A stretch of DNA of 64,000 nucleotides from Pseudomonas oryzae (GTDB lineage: Bacteria > Pseudomonadota > Gammaproteobacteria > Pseudomonadales > Pseudomonadaceae), in NCBI RefSeq assembly GCF_900104805.1, contig NZ_LT629751.1, positions 1,469,001-1,533,000 of the forward strand, in the 5' to 3' direction. Under the pieces are notes generated by a model that did not search any database, was not told the origin of the DNA, and worked only from the letters and a program-made list of their open reading frames with translations. Both the position numbers and the translations under genes were made by a program. Position 1 is the first letter of the stretch; the number at the start of each line of letters is the position of its first letter. Below are positions 56,519 to 64,000 of the stretch, in pieces.

Positions 56519-56768
56519 TCAGACGAAGCGCACGCTGGCGCTGCCGATGTCGACGCGCTGAAGTCGCCGGCACCAGCGGCACCAGGGAGCCGAAGTGGCC
56601 GGGGGTGTGCTCGCCGGACGCCATGCGGCGCTCGAGCATGTGCAGGGAGATCTGTTATGCGTCGTAGATGGACAGATCAAAACGGCTGGTCAACGGCTCC
56701 ATGGCTTCGCGGTTCAGCATGGCGAGGTAGAGCTCATCACCGAGCCGCTGGATCAGCTCCTGGTTCAT
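56519..56768 (-). pseudogene. dmpE: 2-Oxopent-4-enoate hydratase remnant
   Basis: The start MNQELIQRLGDELYLAMLNR and [10 protein letters not shown] then a stop, then [16 protein letters not shown], are the N-terminus of DmpE; next comes directly the C-terminal GSLVPL...[10 protein letters not shown] with small frame changes. About 530 bases of the middle are missing relative to 42052-42834. The start codon overlaps the stop of dmpD (ATGA). Confidence 0.85.
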
Positions 56769-57634
56769 GCGCGGTTATGCTGTTGAGCAGCAGCAGCCGC
56801 GTCGGCCTCGGCGAGGAAGTCCTCGACCAGACGCGCGAAACGGCCGGCATGTTCAATCTGGGTCCAGTGACCGCACTGGCCGAAGACGTGTAGCTGGCTG
56901 CGTGGCAGCCACTGGGCGAGGGTCAGCGAAGCTTCCAGCGGGATAATGCGGTCCTCGCGGCCGTGGATAACCAGGGCCTCGTGGGGCAGGGCGCGGATGT
57001 CGGCCTCGTCGCTGGCCAGGTCGTCAACGCCTTTCTGGCGCGGCGCCGGGAACATGGCAGCGAACGACTCCTGGAAGCCCGGACGGATGCTGGCCTGGTA
57101 GCGCAGCTCGGCCAGCTCATCGTTGACCAGGTTGCGGTCGTAGGCGAACAGGTCGAGCAGCTCGCGCATGTTGGCCAGCGACGGGGTGTATCCCCAGGCG
57201 GTGTCCAGGCCCGCGGTGATCGGGAAGGACACACCGACGCTGCCCATCAGCACCAGCCGGCGCACGCGCTCGGGATGGCGGATGGCCAGCGCCAGCGCCA
57301 GGCCGCCGCCAAACGAGTTGCCGACGATGTCGGCCTGGGCGATACCGAGGGCGTCGAGCACGCCGATGGCATGTTCTACCCAGCGCTGCTGGCTGTACTG
57401 CGCATCGGCCGGACGCTCGCTGTAGCCGAAACCGAGCATGTCCGGGGCGATTACCCGACGGTGCTGCGCCAGCAGCGGGATGATCCCGCGCCAGTTGGCC
57501 CAGGCGGTCACGCCGGGGCCCGAGCCGTGGATGAGCAGGACCGGCGCACCTTCGCCTTGGTCATGCAGGTTGGTGCGGTAGCCGGCGGCAACGATCTCGC
57601 GGCCGATTTCCGGGCTTGTTACGAGTTGGGTCAT
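56765..57634 (-). CDS. dmpD: 2-Hydroxymuconic semialdehyde hydrolase
   Basis: 289 residues; alpha/beta hydrolase with LLIHGSGPGVTAWANWR (oxyanion hole) and nucleophile Ser107 in GNSFGG, HGREDRIIP (Asp) and GHWTQIEH (His). It hydrolyses the ring-cleavage product to 2-oxopent-4-enoate plus formate (or the acid for substituted catechols). It is the only dmpD in the window, so the hydrolytic branch rests on this copy. Confidence 0.94.
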   Translation of the reverse strand: MTQLVTSPEIGREIVAAGYRTNLHDQGEGAPVLLIHGSGPGVTAWANWRGIIPLLAQHRRVIAPDMLGFGYSERPADAQYSQQRWVEHAIGVLDALGIAQADIVGNSFGGGLALALAIRHPERVRRLVLMGSVGVSFPITAGLDTAWGYTPSLANMRELLDLFAYDRNLVNDELAELRYQASIRPGFQESFAAMFPAPRQKGVDDLASDEADIRALPHEALVIHGREDRIIPLEASLTLAQWLPRSQLHVFGQCGHWTQIEHAGRFARLVEDFLAEADAAAAAQQHNRA

Positions 57635-57636
57635 GA

Positions 57637-57845
57637 CTACCTCAGAGTTTTGACGCAGATGTTCTTCAGCTCGGTGTAGAGCGCCAGCGAGTGCACCCCG
57701 CCTTCGCGGCCGATGCCCGACCTCTTGGCGCCGCCGAAGGCGGTGCGCAGGTCGCGCATGAACCAGCTGGTGCCCCAGACTATGCTGACCTCGAGCTGCC
57801 CGAGCTGACGTATTCGCTGTTGATGAAGTGCTTGATCTCTTTTAT
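57637..57845 (-). pseudogene. dmpC: 2-Hydroxymuconic semialdehyde dehydrogenase remnant
   Basis: The start codon is changed to ATA (57843-57845), then KEIKHFINSEYVSSGS as in DmpC, then a jump to the C-terminal SIVWGTSWFMRDLRTAFGG, SGIGREGGVHSL and ELKNICVK in another frame, ending at TAG 57637. About 1.25 kb of the middle is missing compared with 40523-41983. Confidence 0.85.
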
Positions 57846-57872
57846 GAGCACACTCTCGTTAGACCGTGGCAG

Positions 57873-58796
57873 TCAGGTCAAAACGGTGAGGAAGCGCTCG
57901 TTGAGCTGGCGGTCGTGGTAGAAGATCGCCTTGCCCAGTTGGTCAGTGGTCCAGGTCACCGGTGGGTGATCCGAGTAGTGGTAGTCACCGCCGCAGAACA
58001 CCTCGTTACGGTTGCCGGACGGGTCGAAGAAGTAGATGGTCTTGCCGTGTGTCAGGCCGTGACGGGTTGGGCCGATGTCGATGGAGGTATCTGTCATCGA
58101 GATCAAGTCGGCGGCGCGCAGCACGCCGTCCCACGTCTCCAAGAAGAACGAGACATGGTGCAGCTTGCCCTTCTCAGCGTGCTGGATGAACGCCACGTCA
58201 TGAGCCTTCATGCTGCAAGTGAAAAACTGGGCGATGCGGTTGCCGTGCGGGTCTACCACCTGCTCGGCCAGATCGAAGCCGAGCACCTCGGTGAACAGGC
58301 GCAGGGTTTCCGGCAGCTCGTCGCCATACATGAGCGCATGATCGAAGCGCATCGCCCGCATGCCCTTGAGGCCACGCGGCCAGGCTTCCGGGTTGATCTC
58401 GGCGAGCCCCCACTTGCCAGTCTGCTCCTTCTCGGCGAACAGCTCGAAGCGGTGGCCGGACGGTGCGCTGAAGCGGATACGGCGGCCACAGCCCTTCAGC
58501 TCACCGGCAGGGATACTCTCCACCGGGCAGCCGAATGCCACGAGATCCTCGGTCAACTGCCCGAGGGCGGCTTCGTTGATAACCTTGAAACCCATGAAGT
58601 CCATGCCGGCCTCATCGGCTTCGCGCAGTACCAGCGAGAATTTGTCGACCTCGCTCCACGCCTTGAGGTAGACGCGGCCGCTCTCGTCGCGGTCGACCTC
58701 GATCAGGCCCAGAAGCTCGACGTAGTGTTCCAAGGCCTTGGCCATGTCCAGTACGCGCACTTGGATGTGGCCGGGGCGCATTACACCTTTGTTCAT
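57873..58796 (-). CDS. dmpB: Catechol 2,3-dioxygenase, cluster B
   Basis: 307 residues with the iron ligands His153 (FDHALMYGD), His214 (LHHVSFF) and Glu265 (NRNEVFCGG). Belongs to the phenol operon and cleaves catechol formed by phenol hydroxylase. The copy in cluster A is very similar. Confidence 0.95.
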   Translation of the reverse strand: MNKGVMRPGHIQVRVLDMAKALEHYVELLGLIEVDRDESGRVYLKAWSEVDKFSLVLREADEAGMDFMGFKVINEAALGQLTEDLVAFGCPVESIPAGELKGCGRRIRFSAPSGHRFELFAEKEQTGKWGLAEINPEAWPRGLKGMRAMRFDHALMYGDELPETLRLFTEVLGFDLAEQVVDPHGNRIAQFFTCSMKAHDVAFIQHAEKGKLHHVSFFLETWDGVLRAADLISMTDTSIDIGPTRHGLTHGKTIYFFDPSGNRNEVFCGGDYHYSDHPPVTWTTDQLGKAIFYHDRQLNERFLTVLT

Positions 58797-58866
58797 CTCG
58801 ACACCTCTGTTGTCTTTTTTGTTGGGTCTAAAACATCATGGATCCGACTTCGGATCCTGGACTTTG

Positions 58867-59181
58867 CTAGCCCGGATTGCTCCCGGAAACGACTGTTTCC
58901 GGATGGCGCTCTATAGCCAGGTCGCTACGTGGGTAGAGTCGGCAGGCCAGCACCCGGCCCTGCGCGCGGATTTCTGGCGGTACGTGTCGAGCGCTCATGC
59001 GGCCGCAGTCGAACTCACCGCGGACCACCCGCACCAGGCACAACCCACATCCGCCGCCGCGGCAACCGACCGGCACGCAGTGATGGTGCTGCTGCTCCAT
59101 GGCCGCCAGCACCGACTGCTCTGTATCGCACTCGAAATGGCTACCGCTGCATACTTCGGTGACATGAAAGGACTGTCCCAT
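58867..59181 (-). CDS. dmpQ: Chloroplast-type [2Fe-2S] ferredoxin, dioxygenase-reactivating
   Basis: 104 residues, behind GAGGTGAG. The cluster ligands Cys40, Cys45, Cys48 (VGCRGGGCGLC) and Cys80 are all present. DmpQ/XylT ferredoxins reduce the oxidised iron of catechol 2,3-dioxygenase. It lies between the hydroxylase reductase and dmpB as in known dmp operons, and may also serve the cluster A dioxygenase. Confidence 0.93.
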   Translation of the reverse strand: MGQSFHVTEVCSGSHFECDTEQSVLAAMEQQHHHCVPVGCRGGGCGLCLVRVVRGEFDCGRMSARHVPPEIRAQGRVLACRLYPRSDLAIERHPETVVSGSNPG

Positions 59182-59189
59182 GGCTCACC

Positions 59190-60251
59190 TCAGATGCGCT
59201 TGAACAGCGCGGAACGGGTGCTATCGGCATTGCCGTCGGCGGCAGTGAAGAAACGCTCCATGAAGATGTCGCGCTCGAATAGCCTGCCCTGCATCAACGT
59301 GGTAATGGCTGCGTCGATCATCGGCGGCGGGCCGCACAGGTAGGCCTTGTGTCCGCTGAAGCGGCCGTCGAAATGCGCCTTGGCAGCGTCGTGGACAAAG
59401 CCCTTGAAGCCCTTCCAGTTGTCGTCCTCGGCCGCCTGGTTGAGCGCTGGCACATAGGTGAAATTGGCGTGTTCGGCGGCCAGGTGCTCGAACAGCTCGT
59501 GGTTGTACAGCTCAGCGACATTGCGCGCGCCCTGGAACAGAGTGATCTGACGGGTGTCGCCGCGTGCCAGCAGGTCGAGGATCATCGACTGCGGGCTGGA
59601 TAGCCCTGAACCGCCGGCGATGAAGATCAGGTCGCCGGCCTGAGAGTCGCGCACGAAGAACTGGCCGTAGGGGCCGGACAGCTTCGCCGTGTCACCCACC
59701 TTGAGCTGCTGGTGGATGAAGCTGGTGGCCGCGCCGCCCTCAATCAGACGGATGTGCAGCTCCACCTCGTCGGCCTTGCTCGGCGGATTGGCCAGCGAGA
59801 AGGCGCGGCTGCCATCGATACCGGGCAGCTCGAGGTTGACGTACTGGCCGGCCTGGAAGGCCATCGGCCGGTCGAGCTTTAGGTGCAGCCCCTTGATGGT
59901 CGGAGACAAGTCGACGATGGCACTGACCGTGGCCGTGAAGTCGTCCACCGGGTGACCGGCGAAGTCCGGATCTACATCAATTTCAGCCTCGATGGTCACG
60001 TCACTCTGCACGGTGGCGCAGCACGCCAGCACCTTGCCCTCGTCGCGCTCGACGTCCATCAGGGCGAAGGGCGAGGCAGCGCCGATCTCGACCTCGCCGT
60101 CGAGTACCTGGACCTTGCAGGTGGCACAGGTGCCATGGCCACAGGCGAAGGGCAGCCAGACGCCCTGGCGCAGGGCGGCCTGCAAGATGGTCTGGCCGTC
60201 CTCGACCGCGATCACGTCGCCGGTCGGTTCGATGGTGACTTGGTAGCTCAT
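59190..60251 (-). CDS. dmpP: Phenol hydroxylase reductase component
   Basis: 353 residues from ATG 60251. An N-terminal plant-type [2Fe-2S] domain with Cys37, Cys42, Cys45 and Cys77 (FACGHGTCATC), a FAD domain (RAFSLANPPS) and an NADH domain (FIAGGSGLSSPQSMI; YLCGPPPMID). It passes electrons from NADH to the hydroxylase DmpLNO. Confidence 0.96.
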   Translation of the reverse strand: MSYQVTIEPTGDVIAVEDGQTILQAALRQGVWLPFACGHGTCATCKVQVLDGEVEIGAASPFALMDVERDEGKVLACCATVQSDVTIEAEIDVDPDFAGHPVDDFTATVSAIVDLSPTIKGLHLKLDRPMAFQAGQYVNLELPGIDGSRAFSLANPPSKADEVELHIRLIEGGAATSFIHQQLKVGDTAKLSGPYGQFFVRDSQAGDLIFIAGGSGLSSPQSMILDLLARGDTRQITLFQGARNVAELYNHELFEHLAAEHANFTYVPALNQAAEDDNWKGFKGFVHDAAKAHFDGRFSGHKAYLCGPPPMIDAAITTLMQGRLFERDIFMERFFTAADGNADSTRSALFKRI

Positions 60252-60261
60252 GGCAAAACCC

Positions 60262-60621
60262 TCAGCTGCAGGAACCGGCAATACCGTTCAGACCGGGTGT
60301 ATCAAGACGCAGCATGTCCTTATGGCGCAGCCCGTTGGCTTCCAGGCTGGTGGCGAGGTCGGGCTGGAACGGTTCGTCGTTCAGGTACCAGATGGCGCTG
60401 CTCAGATCGGCGCGGGCGCTGTCGGGGTGGGCGGCGATGGCCGGCCGCAGTACCTGCTCGATGAGCTCGGCGAAGGTTTGCGCCGGCGCCACCAGCAGGG
60501 CGAAGGGCGCGCAGTACATCAGGTGGCGGTCCCAGCTGACGTAGAGCAGTTGCTGGCCGTGGAAGTTTTCCTGCAGGTCTAGCGGGCGGAAGCTGTATTC
60601 GCCGATGGATTTGACGGTCAT
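60262..60621 (-). CDS. dmpO: Phenol hydroxylase small subunit
   Basis: 119 residues from ATG 60621 (MTVKSIGEYSFRPLDLQENF), normal DmpO length. Gamma subunit of the oxygenase dimer. Gap of 10 bases to dmpP. Confidence 0.93.
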   Translation of the reverse strand: MTVKSIGEYSFRPLDLQENFHGQQLLYVSWDRHLMYCAPFALLVAPAQTFAELIEQVLRPAIAAHPDSARADLSSAIWYLNDEPFQPDLATSLEANGLRHKDMLRLDTPGLNGIAGSCS

Positions 60622-60712
60622 TTCGTGTCCCTCTTTTCTCTTGTTCTTGGAGGCAGGAATAGGGCGTTTGGAGGAGAACATGCGGGGTGGTTGGCCACCC
60701 CGCAGCGTTGCG

Positions 60713-62254
60713 TCAGCCGGCCTTGGGCAGCTTATCGGCGGCGGGTTTCTCGCCTTTCCACTCCTGCCAGCGGCGGTGATCCCGCGAGCCGAGATACTCG
60801 AAGTTGTCCTCGCCGATGTTGATGTTGTAGTAGTCGCGCACCACCGACTCGATGTCGGCGCCACCGCAGTTGCCTTGGTATATCTGGTGCGTCGGCATCC
60901 AGGCCTGCACGTACTTCTCCGGCTCGTTCTTGAAGATGTCGCAGCAGCCATCCGAACAGAAGTGGTAGCGCTCGCCCTCGTGCACATGGCTGCGATGGCT
61001 GAGGCGTGTCGGATCGCCCGGCTCGGTGAAGATGGCCGGGATCTGGCACACCTGGCACAGTTGCGGCAGGGTGTTGTTGTAGAAGCGCTCGCCCTTTTCC
61101 TGCTGCTCGCGCCAGAAGGTGAAACGCGCGCGGTAGTACTTGTCGAAGGTTTCCGGGTACTTGGCCGACAGCCAGTCCATCTCCTCGTCGCTGGGCATCC
61201 AGGTATGGAAGTTGGTCGCCTGGCTGTACTGGTAGAGGGCGGCCCAGATCTGGTGGGTGATATGTTGCTTCGCCTCCGGGCACTGCTCGACGTACTTGGG
61301 GGGACGGATGCCGTAGCGGGCCAAATCCTTGAACAGTGCGCCGCCAGCTTGCTCGAAGTACACCTCCCAGGCCTCGGCCCAGGACATCACCTTATTCGGC
61401 AGCATGTAGTCCATCATCATGCCGACCAGACTCAGCAGGCGGTTGCCGCGCCAGAACCACTTGTCGATCCAGCCCTGGACAATTGGCAAGTTGTCCTCAT
61501 GCTGCTCGAGGATGAATTTGATCACCTCGAGGCCTAGGGTCATGTGCCGCGCCTCATCGGACTGGGCCGAAAAGCCGAAGGTGACTGTGGCCATGTCGCC
61601 GTTGTAGGCCGCGCCGGACATGAACGGCACGAACAGCAGGTTGGTCAGCACGTACTCGAAAGAGAACGAGATCGCAGTGAGGAACTCGAAGGGCCCCGCA
61701 GCGCGTGCGTCGTCGAAGAACGACTTGGGCACTGAGAGGTACCACACGCGGTCGTGCATGTGAGAGAAGTCATGCAGGCCGTCGAAGTGCTTGTTGTAGT
61801 GACTCATCGCGTGCACTTGGGTCTGCACGTGACGCAGTTCGTCGATCGCCTGCATCTGGCAGGCGACGCGTGCTCCGCTGCCGCTGAAGTGCCGACCGAC
61901 CCGGGCAAAGCCCTGGTATGCCCCGTACTCACAGGGGCTGATGCCGCTGATGAATAGTTTCAGCGCGTTGACATAGCGCGCGTCGGAGATGCTCTGCTGA
62001 CCATTGTTCTGGGCGAAGGCGTCGAGGATCGCGTAGAGCTTCTTCTCCTTCTCCGCCTGGTACTTCCAATAGGCGTCCATGGTCAAGCGGAAGGGGTCCT
62101 CCCACTTGTCCCAGTCGGTGATCTTGATGCCCTCGAACTGTTCGAAGGGGAAGATGTCCTCTTTCTTCTGGTAGCTGGGCTCCCAGTCGAGGTCGCGGGT
62201 CAGATAGCGGTACTTGTCTTTCAGGCCGAGCTTTTTCTTGTTGTTGGTGGTCAT
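60713..62254 (-). CDS. dmpN: Phenol hydroxylase large (di-iron) subunit
   Basis: 513 residues from ATG 62254. The di-iron ligands are Glu109 (CEYGAYQG), Glu139 and His142 (DELRHVQ), and the second DEARH pair near 233-237. A zinc-type cysteine region (CQVCQIP; FCSDGCCDIF) lies toward the C-terminus. Hydroxylates phenol and methylphenols to catechols with O2. Confidence 0.96.
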   Translation of the reverse strand: MTTNNKKKLGLKDKYRYLTRDLDWEPSYQKKEDIFPFEQFEGIKITDWDKWEDPFRLTMDAYWKYQAEKEKKLYAILDAFAQNNGQQSISDARYVNALKLFISGISPCEYGAYQGFARVGRHFSGSGARVACQMQAIDELRHVQTQVHAMSHYNKHFDGLHDFSHMHDRVWYLSVPKSFFDDARAAGPFEFLTAISFSFEYVLTNLLFVPFMSGAAYNGDMATVTFGFSAQSDEARHMTLGLEVIKFILEQHEDNLPIVQGWIDKWFWRGNRLLSLVGMMMDYMLPNKVMSWAEAWEVYFEQAGGALFKDLARYGIRPPKYVEQCPEAKQHITHQIWAALYQYSQATNFHTWMPSDEEMDWLSAKYPETFDKYYRARFTFWREQQEKGERFYNNTLPQLCQVCQIPAIFTEPGDPTRLSHRSHVHEGERYHFCSDGCCDIFKNEPEKYVQAWMPTHQIYQGNCGGADIESVVRDYYNINIGEDNFEYLGSRDHRRWQEWKGEKPAADKLPKAG

Positions 62255-62268
62255 CTCGCGGCTCCCAA

Positions 62269-62538
62269 TCAGTTTTTCCACTCGAGGACGAAACGCTCCT
62301 CGTCTTCATCGACGTTGCCGCCGATGGTGATTACATCCACCAGCATCTCCTGGACGTCCCAGGTGCGACCGAACTTCTCCTCCATGGTGTCGCGGCGGAT
62401 CTCCAGACGGTTTTCCGCCTCGATGCGGATCAGCGCCGGCTGATGCAGCACCTTGGCCTGAGGGTTGTCCTCGACGATGCCTTCCACCAGGTAGCGGGCG
62501 TTGTCGTTGTCCTGCAGGACGATAAAAACCAGTGACAT
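62269..62538 (-). CDS. dmpM: Phenol hydroxylase activator (coupling) protein
   Basis: 89 residues, MSLVFIVLQDNDNARYLVEG, the cofactor-free effector protein of multicomponent monooxygenases, which is needed for efficient turnover by the oxygenase. Confidence 0.95.
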   Translation of the reverse strand: MSLVFIVLQDNDNARYLVEGIVEDNPQAKVLHQPALIRIEAENRLEIRRDTMEEKFGRTWDVQEMLVDVITIGGNVDEDEERFVLEWKN

Positions 62539-62554
62539 GTCTGCGTACCTTCAG

Positions 62555-63541
62555 TCAGTTGAACAGGCCGAGTTTCTTCAAGCGTGCAGCGAAGTCCTGC
62601 TGCACGCCCGCCAAGGCTTCATGGCCAGGGCCAACCTTGGCCAGCGGTGCCAGCGCCTCAATGACGCGCCCCTGCCAGTGATCAATCCAGGCTTCGATCT
62701 GCTCCCGGTTCTCGGTGCGCTCGGCGGTCACGGTCTTGACCATGGCGTCGACCCAGCGAGTGGTTTCGGCGTACCAATTGCGCATGAACTCGGTGAGCAT
62801 GCCGACGTCGCCGGCGCCTTCTGCGCTCAGGGTCTCGTCGAGCTTTTGATAGATAAGTGGGAACAACAGTCCGTCGCTGACCAGGTTCTGTAGCAGGCTC
62901 AGCTCAAACCAGTCCTTGACTACTAGGCTGTCCTCGACCAGGCGGCGCAGGCCCTGCCACTCCGGGGCGTGCATCCACTGCTGCTTGGCAGCGTCGAGGG
63001 ATTCGCCGGTGCCACCGTCGAGCATCAAGCCTATGCGCGACAGGTACTGGGCGATGCCCAGACGGTCCATGGCATGGAACATATGCTGTTGAGTGACTGT
63101 GGTAGCGAAACCGTCGGCGGCGATGCTGCTGTTGTTCATGTTGGCGCCCAACTCTGCGTGGCGCAGAGGGAGCAGCAGGCGGGCTACGCGCTCGCGCTGC
63201 TCGTTACTCAGGCGGCCCAGCAGGTCGCGTTTCTCGCAGAAGGCGAAGTCGTGCTCAGTGGTTTCCTGCATACGTGCACGGGTCTGCACATAGGCGCCGT
63301 AGTAGAACTGGCGCGGATCGACGACCGCATACCAGTCGTTCATGCGGATGCAGGTACGGGTTGGATCGTTGAGAAGCTTGTCTGGCTGCCACTGCGGACG
63401 GTAGTGGAAGTTGACCTTGGGCTCGAGGTCGAAGCTGGCTTCCTGATAGCGGCTGGCGGGCTTATCACCGAAGCGACGGCGAGTGTGGCTGAAGGTTTGG
63501 CGGATAGGTTCCACCGCGTGCGTTTTGATTTCAATGTTCAT
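62555..63541 (-). CDS. dmpL: Phenol hydroxylase beta subunit
   Basis: 328 residues from ATG 63541 (MNIEIKTHAVEPIRQTFSHT). Helical subunit related to DmpN but without the iron ligands. Typical blocks ATTVTQQHMFHAMDRLGIAQ and MNNSSIAADGF. Confidence 0.95.
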   Translation of the reverse strand: MNIEIKTHAVEPIRQTFSHTRRRFGDKPASRYQEASFDLEPKVNFHYRPQWQPDKLLNDPTRTCIRMNDWYAVVDPRQFYYGAYVQTRARMQETTEHDFAFCEKRDLLGRLSNEQRERVARLLLPLRHAELGANMNNSSIAADGFATTVTQQHMFHAMDRLGIAQYLSRIGLMLDGGTGESLDAAKQQWMHAPEWQGLRRLVEDSLVVKDWFELSLLQNLVSDGLLFPLIYQKLDETLSAEGAGDVGMLTEFMRNWYAETTRWVDAMVKTVTAERTENREQIEAWIDHWQGRVIEALAPLAKVGPGHEALAGVQQDFAARLKKLGLFN

Positions 63542-63590
63542 GTCGACCGTACCGTGTTGTTTTTGTGTGCGGTTGCGCGTTGCAGGCCTG

Positions 63591-63860
63591 TCAGTTCGTG
63601 GTCTTAGGCATTCGGCGGCCAGCGTCGCCAAAGCGCCACTTGACCATGTCCTCGTCCACCGCTGCGGCCATCTCGGCATCCATGAACACCACGTTGTTGT
63701 GGCTACAGAACGACACAAAGGCCTCATGCGGCAGCACCAACTCGACGAACAGGTCGGGGTAGCCAATGGCGAAGTCAAACTCCACGAACTTGGCTTCGGG
63801 CTCGCTGCGGACGCGGACGTAGCGTTTGAGCTGCTCAAAGTTATTGTCCGATGCAGTCAT
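63591..63860 (-). CDS. dmpK: Phenol hydroxylase assembly protein
   Basis: 89 residues from ATG 63860 (MTASDNNFEQLKRYVRVRSE), preceded by GGAGAT. First gene of the phenol operon. DmpK is required to form active hydroxylase (iron loading) but not for catalysis. An upstream in-frame start at 63905 would read through the promoter and is unlikely. Confidence 0.93.
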   Translation of the reverse strand: MTASDNNFEQLKRYVRVRSEPEAKFVEFDFAIGYPDLFVELVLPHEAFVSFCSHNNVVFMDAEMAAAVDEDMVKWRFGDAGRRMPKTTN

Positions 63861-63900
63861 CTCGGTATCTCCAGGTTGCGCTGCTTGCCTGGAGCAATAG

Positions 63901-63918
63901 AGCAACAGCTGTGCCAGG
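63901..63918 (-). promoter_or_regulatory. Sigma-54 promoter of the phenol operon (Po-like)
   Basis: On the - strand CCTGGCACAGCTGTTGCT: GG and GC are separated by 10 bases, a near-consensus -24/-12 element, 41 bases before dmpK. Upstream is an AT-rich stretch (63930-63980) suited to IHF bending. The activator (DmpR/PhhR type) and its sites would lie beyond the right edge. Confidence 0.88.
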
Positions 63919-64000
63919 GTCTCGGCGGGTGGTTTGGATTTTTTATAAGCTGTTGATGAAAAAGGATTTTTTGTTTTATCGGCGGCTAAGATCGGCCGTT

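Overview
The window looks like an accessory, degradation-specialised region of a Pseudomonas-type gammaproteobacterium (chromosomal island or catabolic plasmid; the sequence alone does not decide). The evidence is high-GC genes with Pseudomonas-style families (NahR/NahG, Dmp phenol hydroxylase, OprD and OprB porins, sigma-54 promoters) and many insertion sequences, gene fragments and duplicated pieces. I see no rRNA, tRNA or CRISPR array.

Left part (1-5000): a beta-oxidation set (3-hydroxyacyl-CoA dehydrogenase cut by the window edge, enoyl-CoA hydratase, acyl-CoA dehydrogenase) around an IclR regulator with matching palindromic sites, followed by a major-facilitator permease broken by a one-base frameshift and a strong terminator. 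A decayed IS66-type element follows (5046-5761).

5970-17407: a cyclic-ketone cluster. A sigma-54 activator of AcoR type diverges from a clear -24/-12 promoter and a run of short-chain dehydrogenase, cyclohexanone-monooxygenase-like Baeyer-Villiger enzyme, aldehyde dehydrogenase, OprB-type porin and dienelactone-hydrolase-family protein. After an IS5-type element, a decayed duplicate of the promoter plus dehydrogenase lies in front of a zinc alcohol dehydrogenase. Together these give candidates for every step from cyclic alcohol to dicarboxylate, and the left beta-oxidation genes could take the product further.

17506-31670: an IS481-like scrap, a NahF-like aldehyde dehydrogenase, a small tautomerase and an alpha/beta hydrolase with a divergent LysR regulator; then a four-gene operon of two luciferase-like monooxygenases and two paralogous xylose-isomerase-like barrels with its own LysR (function unknown); then a three-part EmrAB/OprM-type efflux operon behind a TetR regulator and operator.

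32013-45874: nahR, divergent nahG (salicylate hydroxylase), an aromatic-acid permease, an OprD porin, an orphan TRAP binding protein, a formaldehyde dehydrogenase scrap interrupted by a duplicated nahR/nahG promoter segment, and meta-cleavage cluster A on the + strand (broken ferredoxin, B, C, E, F, G, H, I; no D).

46213-53581: two IS1182-like elements enclosing a single 1269-residue SIR2-domain protein, a candidate anti-phage gene. An HU gene follows.

54165-63918: meta-cleavage cluster B on the - strand behind a sigma-54 promoter: phenol hydroxylase dmpKLMNOP, ferredoxin dmpQ, dmpB, dmpD, dmpF, dmpG, dmpI, with dmpC, dmpE and dmpH all reduced by internal deletions. What B has lost A keeps, and what A lacks (dmpD, a working ferredoxin) B has, so phenol and salicylate degradation probably depend on both clusters.
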